DNA of 64,000 bases, from the NCBI RefSeq assembly GCF_003176895.1, contig NZ_QGTD01000008.1, positions 372,001-436,000 on the forward strand, written 5' to 3'. Every line of letters begins with the position of its first letter. Positions within the stretch are counted from its first letter, which is position 1. The notes beneath the pieces were generated by a model that made no database searches, was not told the origin of the DNA, and saw only the letters and a program-made list of their open reading frames with translations. Made by a program: the position numbers and the translations under genes. This document shows, in pieces, positions 25,734-34,357 of this stretch. Source of the DNA: Gracilibacillus dipsosauri (GTDB lineage: Bacteria; Bacillota; Bacilli; Bacillales; Amphibacillaceae).

Positions 25734-27017
25734 ATGAAGACTGACTGGATTAGAAAAGGAATAGGACTAATACTCCTTGTCTCTTTATTTGCACTTCCAT
25801 GGTTGACACCATTTCAAATATATCTTTCCATTCCCAATCAAATAAAAACATTCGAAGGCTTACATGATATTAGCTTGCCTACTTTAGGTAATTCCATAGA
25901 ACTTCAAGCTGAGAATGAGCAAACAGTTCAACATGCAACGGACATTATTCCATTTTCCTTTGCGGAAAGTGGAGAGCAAGAAGTTGTTTACACTTTTTCT
26001 GATATTCCTGTAAAAAAGGTGGATATCTCTGTTTATGAGGATATCCGTATAGTGCCAGGAGGACAATCGATAGGGATTAATTTGCACACACAGGGGGTTC
26101 TAGTTGTTGGACATCATCTTGTCTCCACAGAAGAAGGTGATCTGTCTCCTGGTGAAAAAGCGGAAATAAAGGTCGGAGATAGTATTCTCAGTATAAATAA
26201 TCAGCCAATAAAGGAAATGGAGCAAGTAGCCCCGTTAGTAAAAGAAGCTGGTGAAAATAAAAAAGATCTTGATGTAGAGATAAAACGTGGAAATAAAACG
26301 ATTCAAACGAGTTTGACACCTCAATATGATACAGATGATCAAGAGTTCCAAATAGGGCTTTATATTAGGGATACAGCAGCTGGGATTGGTACAATGACCT
26401 TTTATGAACCAAATTCCAAAAAGTATGGCGCACTTGGTCATATTATTTCAGATATGGATACAAGAAAACCGGTTGAAATAAATGATGGAACGATTGTGAA
26501 ATCAAAAGTTACGGAAATTCAGAAAGGGGAAAATGGTGTTCCCGGAGAAAAGAGAGCCAATTTTGATGTTAACGAAAGTGAACTTGGCAATATTACGAAA
26601 AATACACCTTTTGGAATTTTTGGTACATTAAATGGAAAAGTAGAGAAAAGTAAGTGGAATGAACCGATGCCGATAGCATTACCAAATCAAGTCAAAGAAG
26701 GGCCAGCCAAAATTTTGACAGTTATTGATGGAGAGAAAGTGGAAGCATTTGATGTGGAAATTGTCAATACAGTAGCCCAAGAATCACCTGCAACAAAGGG
26801 TCTCATCCTCAAAATAGTCGATGATCGTTTGTTAGAAGCTACTGGAGGCATTGTTCAAGGAATGAGTGGAAGTCCAATTATTCAAGACGGGAAAGTAATC
26901 GGAGCAGTAACCCATGTTTTTGTCAATGATCCGACATCTGGATATGGGGTTCATATTGAGTGGATGCTAAACGAAGCTGGAATAGATATATATAAAGAAG
27001 ATAAAAAGGCAAGTTAG
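25734..27017 (+). CDS. spoIVB: Stage IV sporulation serine protease SpoIVB
   Basis: 427 aa, S55 peptidase. N-terminal signal/TM segment (about 9-27), a PDZ domain (about 115-195, [16 protein letters not shown]) and the SpoIVB protease domain with [10 protein letters not shown] (His) and [22 protein letters not shown] (nucleophile Ser). It is secreted from the forespore and triggers pro-sigma-K processing through SpoIVFA. The ATG at 25734 is 6 nt after GGAGGGTG. A TACAGAT/ATCTGTA repeat (25692-25698, 25707-25713) lies just upstream. Placed between recN and spo0A as in B. subtilis. Confidence 0.95.
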   Translation: MKTDWIRKGIGLILLVSLFALPWLTPFQIYLSIPNQIKTFEGLHDISLPTLGNSIELQAENEQTVQHATDIIPFSFAESGEQEVVYTFSDIPVKKVDISVYEDIRIVPGGQSIGINLHTQGVLVVGHHLVSTEEGDLSPGEKAEIKVGDSILSINNQPIKEMEQVAPLVKEAGENKKDLDVEIKRGNKTIQTSLTPQYDTDDQEFQIGLYIRDTAAGIGTMTFYEPNSKKYGALGHIISDMDTRKPVEINDGTIVKSKVTEIQKGENGVPGEKRANFDVNESELGNITKNTPFGIFGTLNGKVEKSKWNEPMPIALPNQVKEGPAKILTVIDGEKVEAFDVEIVNTVAQESPATKGLILKIVDDRLLEATGGIVQGMSGSPIIQDGKVIGAVTHVFVNDPTSGYGVHIEWMLNEAGIDIYKEDKKAS

Positions 27018-27021
27018 AGGA

Positions 27022-27063
27022 ATGGTTATCAGGAAAAGCATTATCCTGATAACCATTTTTTTG
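27022..27063 (+). terminator. Strong terminator after spoIVB
   Basis: ATGGTTATCAGGA (27022-27034) and TCCTGATAACCAT (27044-27056) form a 13-bp perfect stem, followed by seven T. Confidence 0.93.
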
Positions 27064-27150
27064 TACGCATAAATTCGTAGCAAAGGTGCCAATTATAAGC
27101 AAAACTAGGCATTTACCAAAGAAGATCGAATACAAGCTTTTCTAAGTGTT
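27063..27150. repeat. Intergenic hairpin repeat, copy A
   Basis: Shares a block with copy B: AACTAGGCATTTACCAAA here, AACTAGGCATTCACCAAA there. It ends in a matching TTTTCTAA arm. AGCAAAACT (27098-27106) faces AGCTTTTCT (27135-27143), giving an imperfect hairpin. It begins directly behind the spoIVB terminator and ends before the spo0A Pv promoter. See copies at 58661-58800 and 61771-61900. Confidence 0.6.
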
Positions 27151-27158
27151 CATTCATC

Positions 27159-27187
27159 TTGTAGTCACTAGAAAATATTGTTATAAT
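27159..27187 (+). promoter_or_regulatory. Putative sigma-A promoter (Pv) of spo0A
   Basis: TTGTAG (27159-27164) and a perfect TATAAT (27182-27187) with 17-bp spacing, about 190 bp before spo0A. This matches the position and type of the vegetative Pv promoter known in B. subtilis. Confidence 0.65.
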
Positions 27188-27202
27188 AACAATTAAAGAT
27201 TA

Positions 27203-27334
27203 TTCGACAAAACCAATCCATACCATGGGTAAACAAAATGAAAATAGTCGAAAAATGAAGATAATTAAAGCAAATAGAAAAAAATAAAAGTTTTTCTAAT
27301 GAAAAGCAGGAATTATTAAGCTTTTGTCGAAAAT
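27203..27334 (+). promoter_or_regulatory. Spo0A boxes and sigma-H promoter (Ps) of spo0A
   Basis: Perfect 0A boxes at 27203-27209 (TTCGACA, reverse orientation) and 27325-27331 (TGTCGAA), and a one-mismatch box AGTCGAA at 27246-27252. A sigma-H promoter is readable: GCAGGAATT (27306-27314) fits the -35 consensus fully, and GTCGAAAAT (27326-27334) fits the -10 at all but one position, with 11-bp spacing. The third box overlaps the -10. This layout supports the Spo0A/sigma-H autoregulatory switch known in B. subtilis. Confidence 0.75.
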
Positions 27335-27373
27335 ATAATAGTGTAAAGCAATTGTTGAAGGAGGAGCTTTTTA

Positions 27374-28156
27374 GTGGAAAAGTCTAAAGTATTGTTAGTC
27401 GATGATAATAGGGAACTTGTTCAATTAATGGAAGAGTACTTAGGGGATCAAAATGATATGGAGGTTGTAGGAAAGGCTTACAATGGTAAAGAATGCCTTG
27501 ATATGATAGAGGATGTGCGCCCTGATGTAGTCGTATTAGATATCATTATGCCACATGTTGATGGATTAGCGGTTTTGTCAAAAATTAAGCAATCTGAGCA
27601 TACGAAACATATCCATGTCATTATGCTAACAGCTTTTGGTCAAGAAGATGTGACCAAAAAAGCAGTAACCTTAGGTGCTTCTTATTTTATTTTAAAACCA
27701 TTTGACCTAGAGCATTTAGCTGAGCAAATCAGACAGGTGCATGGAATGCAGCCTTCCATACATAACAATGAGATCAAAACATCTACAAACCATTCTAAAA
27801 AGTTCGATTTAGAGACAAGTATTACACATATTATCCACGAGATTGGTGTTCCTGCCCATATTAAAGGTTATATGTACTTAAGAGAAGCCATAACAATGGT
27901 TTATAACGATATTGAGTTATTAGGATCGATCACCAAAGTATTATACCCAGATATCGCATCTAAATATAACACAACTGCTTCTCGGGTTGAGCGTGCTATA
28001 CGCCATGCAATTGAAGTAGCATGGAGTAGAGGGAACATTGATTCCATATCGTCTTTATTCGGCTATACGGTAAGTGTTTCTAAAGCAAAGCCGACAAATT
28101 CAGAATTTATAGCAATGGTTGCTGACAGACTTAGACTAGAACATAGAGCTTCATAA
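27374..28156 (+). CDS. spo0A: Sporulation master regulator Spo0A
   Basis: 260 aa from a GTG 7 nt after GGAGGAG. N-terminal receiver domain with acidic pocket D10/D11, phospho-acceptor D56 in [12 protein letters not shown], and Thr/Lys of the switch (MLTAFG, ILKPFD). A short linker (about 125-145) leads to the effector domain with recognition helix region [25 protein letters not shown], which binds TGTCGAA boxes. All catalytic and DNA-contact segments are intact. It is activated by the phosphorelay. Confidence 0.98.
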   Translation: MEKSKVLLVDDNRELVQLMEEYLGDQNDMEVVGKAYNGKECLDMIEDVRPDVVVLDIIMPHVDGLAVLSKIKQSEHTKHIHVIMLTAFGQEDVTKKAVTLGASYFILKPFDLEHLAEQIRQVHGMQPSIHNNEIKTSTNHSKKFDLETSITHIIHEIGVPAHIKGYMYLREAITMVYNDIELLGSITKVLYPDIASKYNTTASRVERAIRHAIEVAWSRGNIDSISSLFGYTVSVSKAKPTNSEFIAMVADRLRLEHRAS

Positions 28157-28168
28157 TATTGCAATTTC

Positions 28169-28222
28169 ACTCTTTTACAAGAGAAAGAGCAGGATTCTTT
28201 TCTCTTGTAAAAGAGTTTTTTT
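28169..28222 (+). terminator. Strong terminator after spo0A
   Basis: ACTCTTTTACAAGAGAAA and its complement ending at 28216 form a stem of about 17 bp, followed by seven T. The following 230 bp to the aspartokinase hold no gene; I found no lysine-riboswitch signature there. Confidence 0.93.
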
Positions 28223-28455
28223 GTTATCAGAACCTAATCATATGACAAAAACTGGGAGATATAAAAAAACAAATGCGCTCTCCTATAATATAGGTAGAAA
28301 TAGTCCAGTATTTTTGCAACAGATGCGATCTATCTCGATAAACGTGTATATCCTCCTATATATTTTGAATTAGACATCACTTTTATATAACAAAATATTG
28401 CGAAGTATGATAATATTTTTAATGTCATAAAAATAAATATTGGAGAGGTTATAAC

Positions 28456-29802
28456 ATGAAAGTAGCAAAATTTGGAGGAAGTTCAGTTGCAAATGCTGAA
28501 CAACTGCGTAAAGTAGCAAATATTATTCAAGATGATCGAGAAAGAAAGGTAATTGTTGTTTCAGCGCCAGGAAAAAGATTTTCAGAAGATACAAAAGTAA
28601 CAGATTTGTTAATTGAATTGGGAGATGCCTATTTAAAAAATGAACCATATGATTCAAAATTACAAAAAATCTTAGATCGTTTTCAAGAAATTACAACAGA
28701 ACTTCAAATTTCTGATCGTGTTATCAAGGAAATTGAAGATGGCATACATTCTATCTTATCTTCAGATGATAGTGATGCATTAAAAATGGATGCATTAAAA
28801 GCAACGGGTGAGGATTCTCTCGCAAAAGTTTTAAGTGTTTATTTGCAATCACTAGGTTTAAAGGCCGCTTACTTAAATCCTAAGAATGCAGGGATTTTTG
28901 TAAGTGATAATCCAGGAAGTGCTCAAATTTTAGATGAAAGCTATGAGCATCTGTATAAATTAAGAAATCGCGATGATATTGTCGTCATCCCTGGATTTTT
29001 CGGTTACACGTTAGATGGAAAACTGATTACATTCTCAAGAGGAGGATCAGATATTACTGGATCCATTGTCGCTGCTGGAGTTAGAGCTGACCTATATGAG
29101 AATTTCACAGATGTAGACTCCGTCTATTGTGTCAATCCCAATATTGTTGAAAATCCAAAAGAAATCACTTCACTAACATATAAAGAAATGCGTGAATTGT
29201 CTTATGCAGGCTTCTCTGTTTTCCATGACGAAGCATTAATTCCTGCTTTCAAAGCAGATATACCGGTTTGTATTAAGAATACGAATAATCCTCAAGGAAT
29301 GGGAACTATTATTGTTGCTCAAAAAGCTGCACAACCTAATCCTGTAGTAGGTATCGCTAGTGATACAGGCTTTGTAAGTATTTATGTTAGCAAATATTTA
29401 ATGAATAGAGAGCTTGGTTTTGGTCGCAAACTATTGACGATATTAGAGGATGAAGGTATCTCCTTTGAACATACCCCTTCTGGAATTGATGATATTTCTG
29501 TCATTGTAAGAGAATCACGCATGCCAAAGGATAAGGAAGAGCGTGTCATTGCCCGTATCAAAAAAGAATTAAAGCCAGATACGGTTCATGTGGATCGTGA
29601 TCTTGCTTTAATTATGGTAGTAGGGGAAGGAATGGACAGTACTGTTGGTTTAGCTGATAAAGCTACACATGCTTTTGCTAAAGCGAACGTTAATTTAGAA
29701 ATGATTAACCAAGGATCCTCTGAGGTATCGATGATGTTTGGAATTAAAGCATCAAAGGTAAACGAATCAGTAAGAGCATTATATGAAATGTTCTTTCAAT
29801 AA
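28456..29802 (+). CDS. Aspartate kinase, monofunctional YclM/LysC type
   Basis: 448 aa. Amino-acid kinase domain with KFGGSSVANAEQLRKV at the N-terminus, FSRGGSDITGSIVAAGV and ENFTDVDSVYCVNP. A C-terminal pair of ACT domains follows (about 300-448, VVGIASDTGFVSIYVSK and LALIMVVGEGM). The single-chain length and N-terminus resemble aspartokinase III of B. subtilis (YclM/ThrD) rather than the alpha/beta LysC or DapG forms. It phosphorylates aspartate for lysine, threonine and methionine synthesis. RBS GGAGAGG. It is located between spo0A and yqzF, where B. subtilis has no such gene. Confidence 0.93.
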   Translation: MKVAKFGGSSVANAEQLRKVANIIQDDRERKVIVVSAPGKRFSEDTKVTDLLIELGDAYLKNEPYDSKLQKILDRFQEITTELQISDRVIKEIEDGIHSILSSDDSDALKMDALKATGEDSLAKVLSVYLQSLGLKAAYLNPKNAGIFVSDNPGSAQILDESYEHLYKLRNRDDIVVIPGFFGYTLDGKLITFSRGGSDITGSIVAAGVRADLYENFTDVDSVYCVNPNIVENPKEITSLTYKEMRELSYAGFSVFHDEALIPAFKADIPVCIKNTNNPQGMGTIIVAQKAAQPNPVVGIASDTGFVSIYVSKYLMNRELGFGRKLLTILEDEGISFEHTPSGIDDISVIVRESRMPKDKEERVIARIKKELKPDTVHVDRDLALIMVVGEGMDSTVGLADKATHAFAKANVNLEMINQGSSEVSMMFGIKASKVNESVRALYEMFFQ

Positions 29803-29828
29803 AAGGAATTTATAAACTGAATAAAATA

Positions 29829-29866
29829 AAAAACAACAGGCTACGAACGATACCTGTTGTTTTTTC
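29829..29866. terminator. Bidirectional terminator between aspartokinase and yqzF
   Basis: AAAAACAACAGG (29829-29840) pairs with CCTGTTGTTTTT (29853-29864). It serves both convergent genes and covers the last codons of yqzF. Confidence 0.85.
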
Positions 29867-30083
29867 CTCCTTTTATCAATTGACGCTTTCGATCCCGATG
29901 TAAAATGAACCCACCGATAAATGCAAGTCCCCCAATAAACAAAATGAGACCAATAATAAATTGAATAATAATATGAAAAAAGATGACGGTTAATTCCCCG
30001 AAGAAAGCATCACGCATCAGCTTAATACCGTAAGTGGCTATGATGGCTGGCATCACTAGTAATAGTAATGCAATAATTCTCAT
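29841..30083 (-). CDS. yqzF: DUF2627 membrane protein YqzF
   Basis: 80 aa. Two hydrophobic segments (about 3-22 and 36-62) linked by a conserved-looking loop MRDAFFGELTVIF, then a basic tail HRDRKRQLIKGGKN. It matches the small DUF2627 family represented by B. subtilis YqzF, found between spo0A and bkdR in Bacillus. Function unknown. Confidence 0.85.
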   Translation of the reverse strand: MRIIALLLLVMPAIIATYGIKLMRDAFFGELTVIFFHIIIQFIIGLILFIGGLAFIGGFILHRDRKRQLIKGGKNNRYRS

Positions 30084-30160
30084 GTCTTATTCCCCATTCT
30101 ATGTTACCTAATCCTATTTTTTATTAGTATAGCATAATCTCAATCATTATGAAATTCATG

Positions 30161-30188
30161 TTATTACTTGCTAATTATTGCATATAAT
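30161..30188 (+). promoter_or_regulatory. Putative sigma-A promoter of the bkdR operon
   Basis: TATAAT at 30183-30188 with TTATTA (30161-30166) 16 bp upstream. No sigma-54 element (TGGCAC-N5-TTGCA type) is visible in 30084-30230, unlike what would be expected for a classic SigL-driven bkd operon. Confidence 0.45.
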
Positions 30189-30230
30189 ATTATTATAAAA
30201 GTGCGCAAAAAAATGCAGGGTGTGATGAAA

Positions 30231-31850
30231 ATGTCTGCAAAATCTCTTATTAAGGATGCAGTTCATGTTGAAAATCTTCCGTATGGAGCACTAATTATTA
30301 ATACGGACGGGATCGTTAAGGAAGCAAACGAAAAGGCAACATCACTATGGAAACAACCTTTAATTAATCAGCCTTGGAATGATTTGATTGAAGAGGATTC
30401 GATATCAAAGGTATTGCAACAGAGAAAGGTATTGCATCGAATTGAGAAAATTACAAAAAATAAAAAGAAACTTTTTACCACTTATAGCCCTTTATTAGAT
30501 GAACAAAAACGTACGATAGGAGTACTATTACTTTGTGAAAATTTCGAAAATTATGTAGGAAATCTTACTGCACATGCCGATTTGTTTTCCATGGAGGAAA
30601 TCTTTACAGTACTAGCTAACCATGTTGATTTTGCTGCTTCTTTTCAACTTATAGAGCAATTACAACCAATACATAATACTAATTGGACACAATTAATCCA
30701 TTCATTTGAAATTGAAGATCGTAAAAAGATAGAAGCAAAAGTAAAGCACGTTCAATCCATCACTTTTCAGGATCGAAGAGTTGTGAGTGAATCGATCCGA
30801 ATTGGACAATGGGAGCAAGAGATAAAAATAAGCTCCACTCCAGCCTTTATTAGAGGTAGGCTAATAGGATGTCTAATGATGATGCAAAACTTAAGTGAAA
30901 TAAAAAAAGAAGCGCAAAAATTAGAGCAAGCTAAGCGATTAATTAGAAACTTGGAAAAGACATTCACTTTTGAAGATTTTATCGGTCAATCGTTCGAGAT
31001 TAAAATGGCGAAGGAACACGGTAAATTATACGCAAAAACAAATGCCCCTCTATTTATAGAAGGAGAGACAGGAACTGGCAAGCGAATGCTAGCCCATATC
31101 ATCCATTTTGCCAGTAATCGAAGTAAGCATCCATTTCGCCATATTCGTAACGATGGTCAAAATGTCAAGAAGCTGGAGGAACTACTCTTCGGTAACCAAC
31201 AGCAAAAAGGCATCATAGAAACAGTTAAAAACGGAACACTCTTTATCGAAGAGATTACCGCTATACCGATAAATATACAATTGCAATTGGTAGAATTATT
31301 TCAAAACAATAAATATAATATTCGCTTAATCGTGAGTACTAGTAGAAAGGATATAAGGCAGAAGCTCGATTCAAAGTTTGCAGAGATGTTCCTTCGCTTT
31401 CCTATTCATTTACCGTCATTAACGAAAAGAAGAGAGGATTTAACTTTATTAGTGAACCATTTTATTACACAAAATAATTTGAAATATGGTATGAATATTA
31501 AAACGGCTGATGAAAATGTATTCGATTATTTTTACACATACGATTGGCCTAAAAATGTGTCAGAGCTAAAGTATTGGATGGATATAGCTTTTACTCATGC
31601 TGATTCATTAACAGAAGTATTAACTCTTGATCACTTTCGATCATTCATAGTAAACAAGCAAAAGGATATTTCGATTGATGATTCTCTTCCTTTGCAATCA
31701 GCTATGGATTTGTTCGAAAAAAAATATATATTGCAAATGTTAGAAAAATGTAAATATAACAAAACACAGACTGCTAAATCATTGGGAATTTCAGTTCGAA
31801 ATTTATACTATAAAATGGATAAATATCAGATCAATAGGGAGAGTTCATAG
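30231..31850 (+). CDS. bkdR: BkdR-like AAA+ transcriptional regulator with degenerate sigma-54 motifs
   Basis: 539 aa from the ATG at 30231 (30225 is possible). PAS-like region (about 10-110), a second less clear sensory region (about 130-225), an AAA+ domain (about 245-450) and a Fis-type HTH (CKYNKTQTAKSLGISVRNLYYKM). Walker A is GETGTGKR (278-285); Walker B reads GTLFIEEI, Glu for the first Asp. The GAFTGA loop that contacts sigma-54 is absent: ELLFGNQQQKGIIETVKNG has no insertion. Sensor II WPGNVREL has become WPKNVSEL, losing its Arg. Position before buk and lpdV indicates the bkd regulator, but it probably no longer activates sigma-54. Three nt separate it from buk. Confidence 0.82.
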   Translation: MSAKSLIKDAVHVENLPYGALIINTDGIVKEANEKATSLWKQPLINQPWNDLIEEDSISKVLQQRKVLHRIEKITKNKKKLFTTYSPLLDEQKRTIGVLLLCENFENYVGNLTAHADLFSMEEIFTVLANHVDFAASFQLIEQLQPIHNTNWTQLIHSFEIEDRKKIEAKVKHVQSITFQDRRVVSESIRIGQWEQEIKISSTPAFIRGRLIGCLMMMQNLSEIKKEAQKLEQAKRLIRNLEKTFTFEDFIGQSFEIKMAKEHGKLYAKTNAPLFIEGETGTGKRMLAHIIHFASNRSKHPFRHIRNDGQNVKKLEELLFGNQQQKGIIETVKNGTLFIEEITAIPINIQLQLVELFQNNKYNIRLIVSTSRKDIRQKLDSKFAEMFLRFPIHLPSLTKRREDLTLLVNHFITQNNLKYGMNIKTADENVFDYFYTYDWPKNVSELKYWMDIAFTHADSLTEVLTLDHFRSFIVNKQKDISIDDSLPLQSAMDLFEKKYILQMLEKCKYNKTQTAKSLGISVRNLYYKMDKYQINRESS

Positions 31851-31853
31851 CCA

Positions 31854-32972
31854 ATGTCGAATAGCTATCGGGTTTTAGTAATTAATCCATTACTTTATAC
31901 GACTAGAATTGCCGTATTCGAGAATGAACAAAATTTATACGAAGAAGAATTACCCCTTTCACTTCACGATGTAAATTTAGATATCTATGAACAGGTTCAT
32001 ATTAGAAGGGATGCAATATTTCAAGCATTTCGAGAAATTGGCTTAAACATTTCATCCGTAGATGCTGTTTGTGGCAGAGGTGGTTTACTTCAACCAATCA
32101 GTGGTGGAACATATGTTGTAACCGAAAAGATGATTGAAGATTTGTTTCAATCCATTAATGGAAAGCATGTTTCCAATTTAGGGGCAATTTTGGCTAATGA
32201 AATCGCTACTAATCTTAATATTGATGCATATATTGTTGACCCCGTTGTAGTGGACGAGATGACGACCATTGCAAAAAGAACAGGAATACCTACTATTCAA
32301 AGGAAGAGTATTTTTCATGCATTAAATCAAAAATCAGTAGCTCGGGAAATAGCTGAACTATCTAATTCTAACTATGATGAGATGAATTTAATTATTGCAC
32401 ATATGGGTGGCGGTGTAACAATTGGAGCCCATGCCAATGGCATAGTAGTTGATGTCAATAACGGCTTTGATGGAGAAGGACCCTTTTCATTAGAGAGAGC
32501 AGGCAGTATTCCAAATAATGAATTAATTAATTTGAGCTATCAACATCATGATCAAAATATGCTAAAGGAAATGATTATACATCAAGGTGGTATATATGCA
32601 TATTTAGGAACAAATAAAGCAAGGGATGTAAAGGATCTGGTGGAAGCTAACGATAATAAAGCTATTTTAGTAATAGAAACACTTGCTTACCAAGTAGCTA
32701 AAGAAATAGGTAAAATGGCTGTAGTTCTTGAAGGGAATGTTGACAAAATAGTTCTAACAGGCGATTTAGCAGAGATTCACTATTTAAATCAAAAAATAAT
32801 GAATCGTGTTAGTTGGATTGCAGACGTCCATGAATATCCTGGCGAGAATGTAATGCTAGCTTTATCAAGAGGAGCCTTAAGAGTTTTAGAAGGTACGGAA
32901 ATACCAAAAGAGTATGAGAAAGAAATAAAGGATGATGGAGAATGGCAAAAGAATATGATCTGGTCCTATTAG
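31854..32972 (+). CDS. buk: Butyrate kinase (branched-chain acyl kinase)
   Basis: 372 aa ASKHA-fold acetate/butyrate kinase. ATP-binding and catalytic motifs are VCGRGGLLQPISGGTY, LIIAHMGGGVTIGAHANG, DVNNGFDGEGPFSLERAGSIP and KIVLTGDLA. It converts branched acyl-phosphate to free acid with ATP formation, normally after phosphotransbutyrylase (Ptb). No ptb gene is present in this operon. Its last 31 nt overlap the lpdV start. Confidence 0.95.
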   Translation: MSNSYRVLVINPLLYTTRIAVFENEQNLYEEELPLSLHDVNLDIYEQVHIRRDAIFQAFREIGLNISSVDAVCGRGGLLQPISGGTYVVTEKMIEDLFQSINGKHVSNLGAILANEIATNLNIDAYIVDPVVVDEMTTIAKRTGIPTIQRKSIFHALNQKSVAREIAELSNSNYDEMNLIIAHMGGGVTIGAHANGIVVDVNNGFDGEGPFSLERAGSIPNNELINLSYQHHDQNMLKEMIIHQGGIYAYLGTNKARDVKDLVEANDNKAILVIETLAYQVAKEIGKMAVVLEGNVDKIVLTGDLAEIHYLNQKIMNRVSWIADVHEYPGENVMLALSRGALRVLEGTEIPKEYEKEIKDDGEWQKNMIWSY

Positions 32973-34357
32973 GTGGCGGAACCGGAGGCTATGTTACCGC
33001 AGCAAGAGCAGCACGCTTTGGATTAAAAACAGCAATTGTGGAAAAGGAAAAACTAGGCGGCACTTGTCTTCATAAAGGCTGTATACCTACAAAAGCATTG
33101 CTGAAAAGTGCAGAAGTTTTCCAACAGGTAAAGAATGCAAAACAATTTGGTGTGGAAGTGAAGGAAACACAATTTCATTTGAATCAAGCAATAGAACGAA
33201 AGAATCAAATTATTAACACCCTACATAATGGTGTAAAATCTTTAGTTCAAAGTGCAGAAATCGATGTCTATCAAGGGTATGGCAGAATTTTAGGTCCGTC
33301 CATATTTTCTCCGATGGCAGGTAGTATCTCCGTAGAATATCAAGATGGAAGAGAAAATGATATCTTAGTACCAAAAAATGTTATTATTGCAACAGGTTCT
33401 GCACCAAATACGTTACCAGGCTTGGAGATTGATGGGGAAAAAGTCATCACATCTGATCATGCTCTTACATTAAATGAGCTACCAACTTCCATTATGATTG
33501 TTGGTGCAGGAGTAATTGGCGTAGAATGGGCATCCTTCTTCCAAGATGTTGGTGTAGAAGTAACGCTAATAGAAGCGGAGGAACAAATTTTACCTCACAT
33601 GGATCAAGATATTTCGTCTGAGATGAGTAAATTGTTAACTAAAAGAGGGATTCAAGTATTAACCAATACAGCTGTTGATCCGAATACGCTACGTAAACAA
33701 GATCAGGTCGAGGTTGAAACAACCAATGGAAAAAAAATCAAAACAGATCTCATGCTAGTTGCTGTCGGTAGAAAAGCAAACACTCAAAATATCGGTTTAG
33801 AAAATACCGATATTCGAACATCAAGCAATGGTTTTATTGAAGTCAATAAATATTTTCAAACAAAGGAATCTCATATATATGCAATTGGCGATGTTAATGG
33901 AGGGAAACAACTAGCACATGCTGCGACATATGAAGGCAATATTGCAGTCGAACATATTGCTGGTAATTATCCAAGCTTATTAAAAGAAACAGCTATCCCT
34001 TCATGTGTTTATGGCAATATTGAAATTGCAACAATAGGATTATCTGAATCTGATGCAAAGCTTCAAGGAAAAACAGTCAAAATATCCAAAACATCTTTCC
34101 AAGCAATAGGAAAAGCTCATGTAAACGGAGATGTAAGTGGTTTTGCTAAGATTATTTTGGACAAGAATAATGATGATGTATTAGGTGTTCACTTGATTGG
34201 AAAAAATGTGACAGAATTAATAGGTCAAGCTAGTTTAATCCAATATTTTGATGGATCAGGGATAGAAACATCTGAAGCGGTATACCCACATCCGTCATTA
34301 AGTGAGATTATTGGAGAAGTTGCTTTAGCAGCTGAGGGGAGGAAAATTCATGGTTAA
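32942..34357 (+). CDS. lpdV: Dihydrolipoyl dehydrogenase (E3) of the branched-chain complex
   Basis: 471 aa flavoprotein. FAD site LLGGGTGGYVTAARAARFG, redox disulfide GGTCLHKGCIPTKALL, NAD site IMIVGAGVIGVEWASFF, second FAD motif IYAIGDVNGGKQLAHAA, and C-terminal active His-Glu in YPHPSLSE. It reoxidises dihydrolipoamide on BkdB. It starts inside buk (31-nt overlap in another frame) and overlaps bkdAA by 8 nt, so translation is probably coupled. Confidence 0.96.
   Translation: MAKEYDLVLLGGGTGGYVTAARAARFGLKTAIVEKEKLGGTCLHKGCIPTKALLKSAEVFQQVKNAKQFGVEVKETQFHLNQAIERKNQIINTLHNGVKSLVQSAEIDVYQGYGRILGPSIFSPMAGSISVEYQDGRENDILVPKNVIIATGSAPNTLPGLEIDGEKVITSDHALTLNELPTSIMIVGAGVIGVEWASFFQDVGVEVTLIEAEEQILPHMDQDISSEMSKLLTKRGIQVLTNTAVDPNTLRKQDQVEVETTNGKKIKTDLMLVAVGRKANTQNIGLENTDIRTSSNGFIEVNKYFQTKESHIYAIGDVNGGKQLAHAATYEGNIAVEHIAGNYPSLLKETAIPSCVYGNIEIATIGLSESDAKLQGKTVKISKTSFQAIGKAHVNGDVSGFAKIILDKNNDDVLGVHLIGKNVTELIGQASLIQYFDGSGIETSEAVYPHPSLSEIIGEVALAAEGRKIHG

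Noticed and set aside
28226-28455. Lysine riboswitch before the aspartokinase
   Set aside because: None of the conserved L-box blocks could be found; the region is simply AT-rich.
30084-30230. Sigma-54 promoter of the bkd operon
   Set aside because: No GG-N10-GC core with flanking consensus was found; a sigma-A-like promoter fits better.
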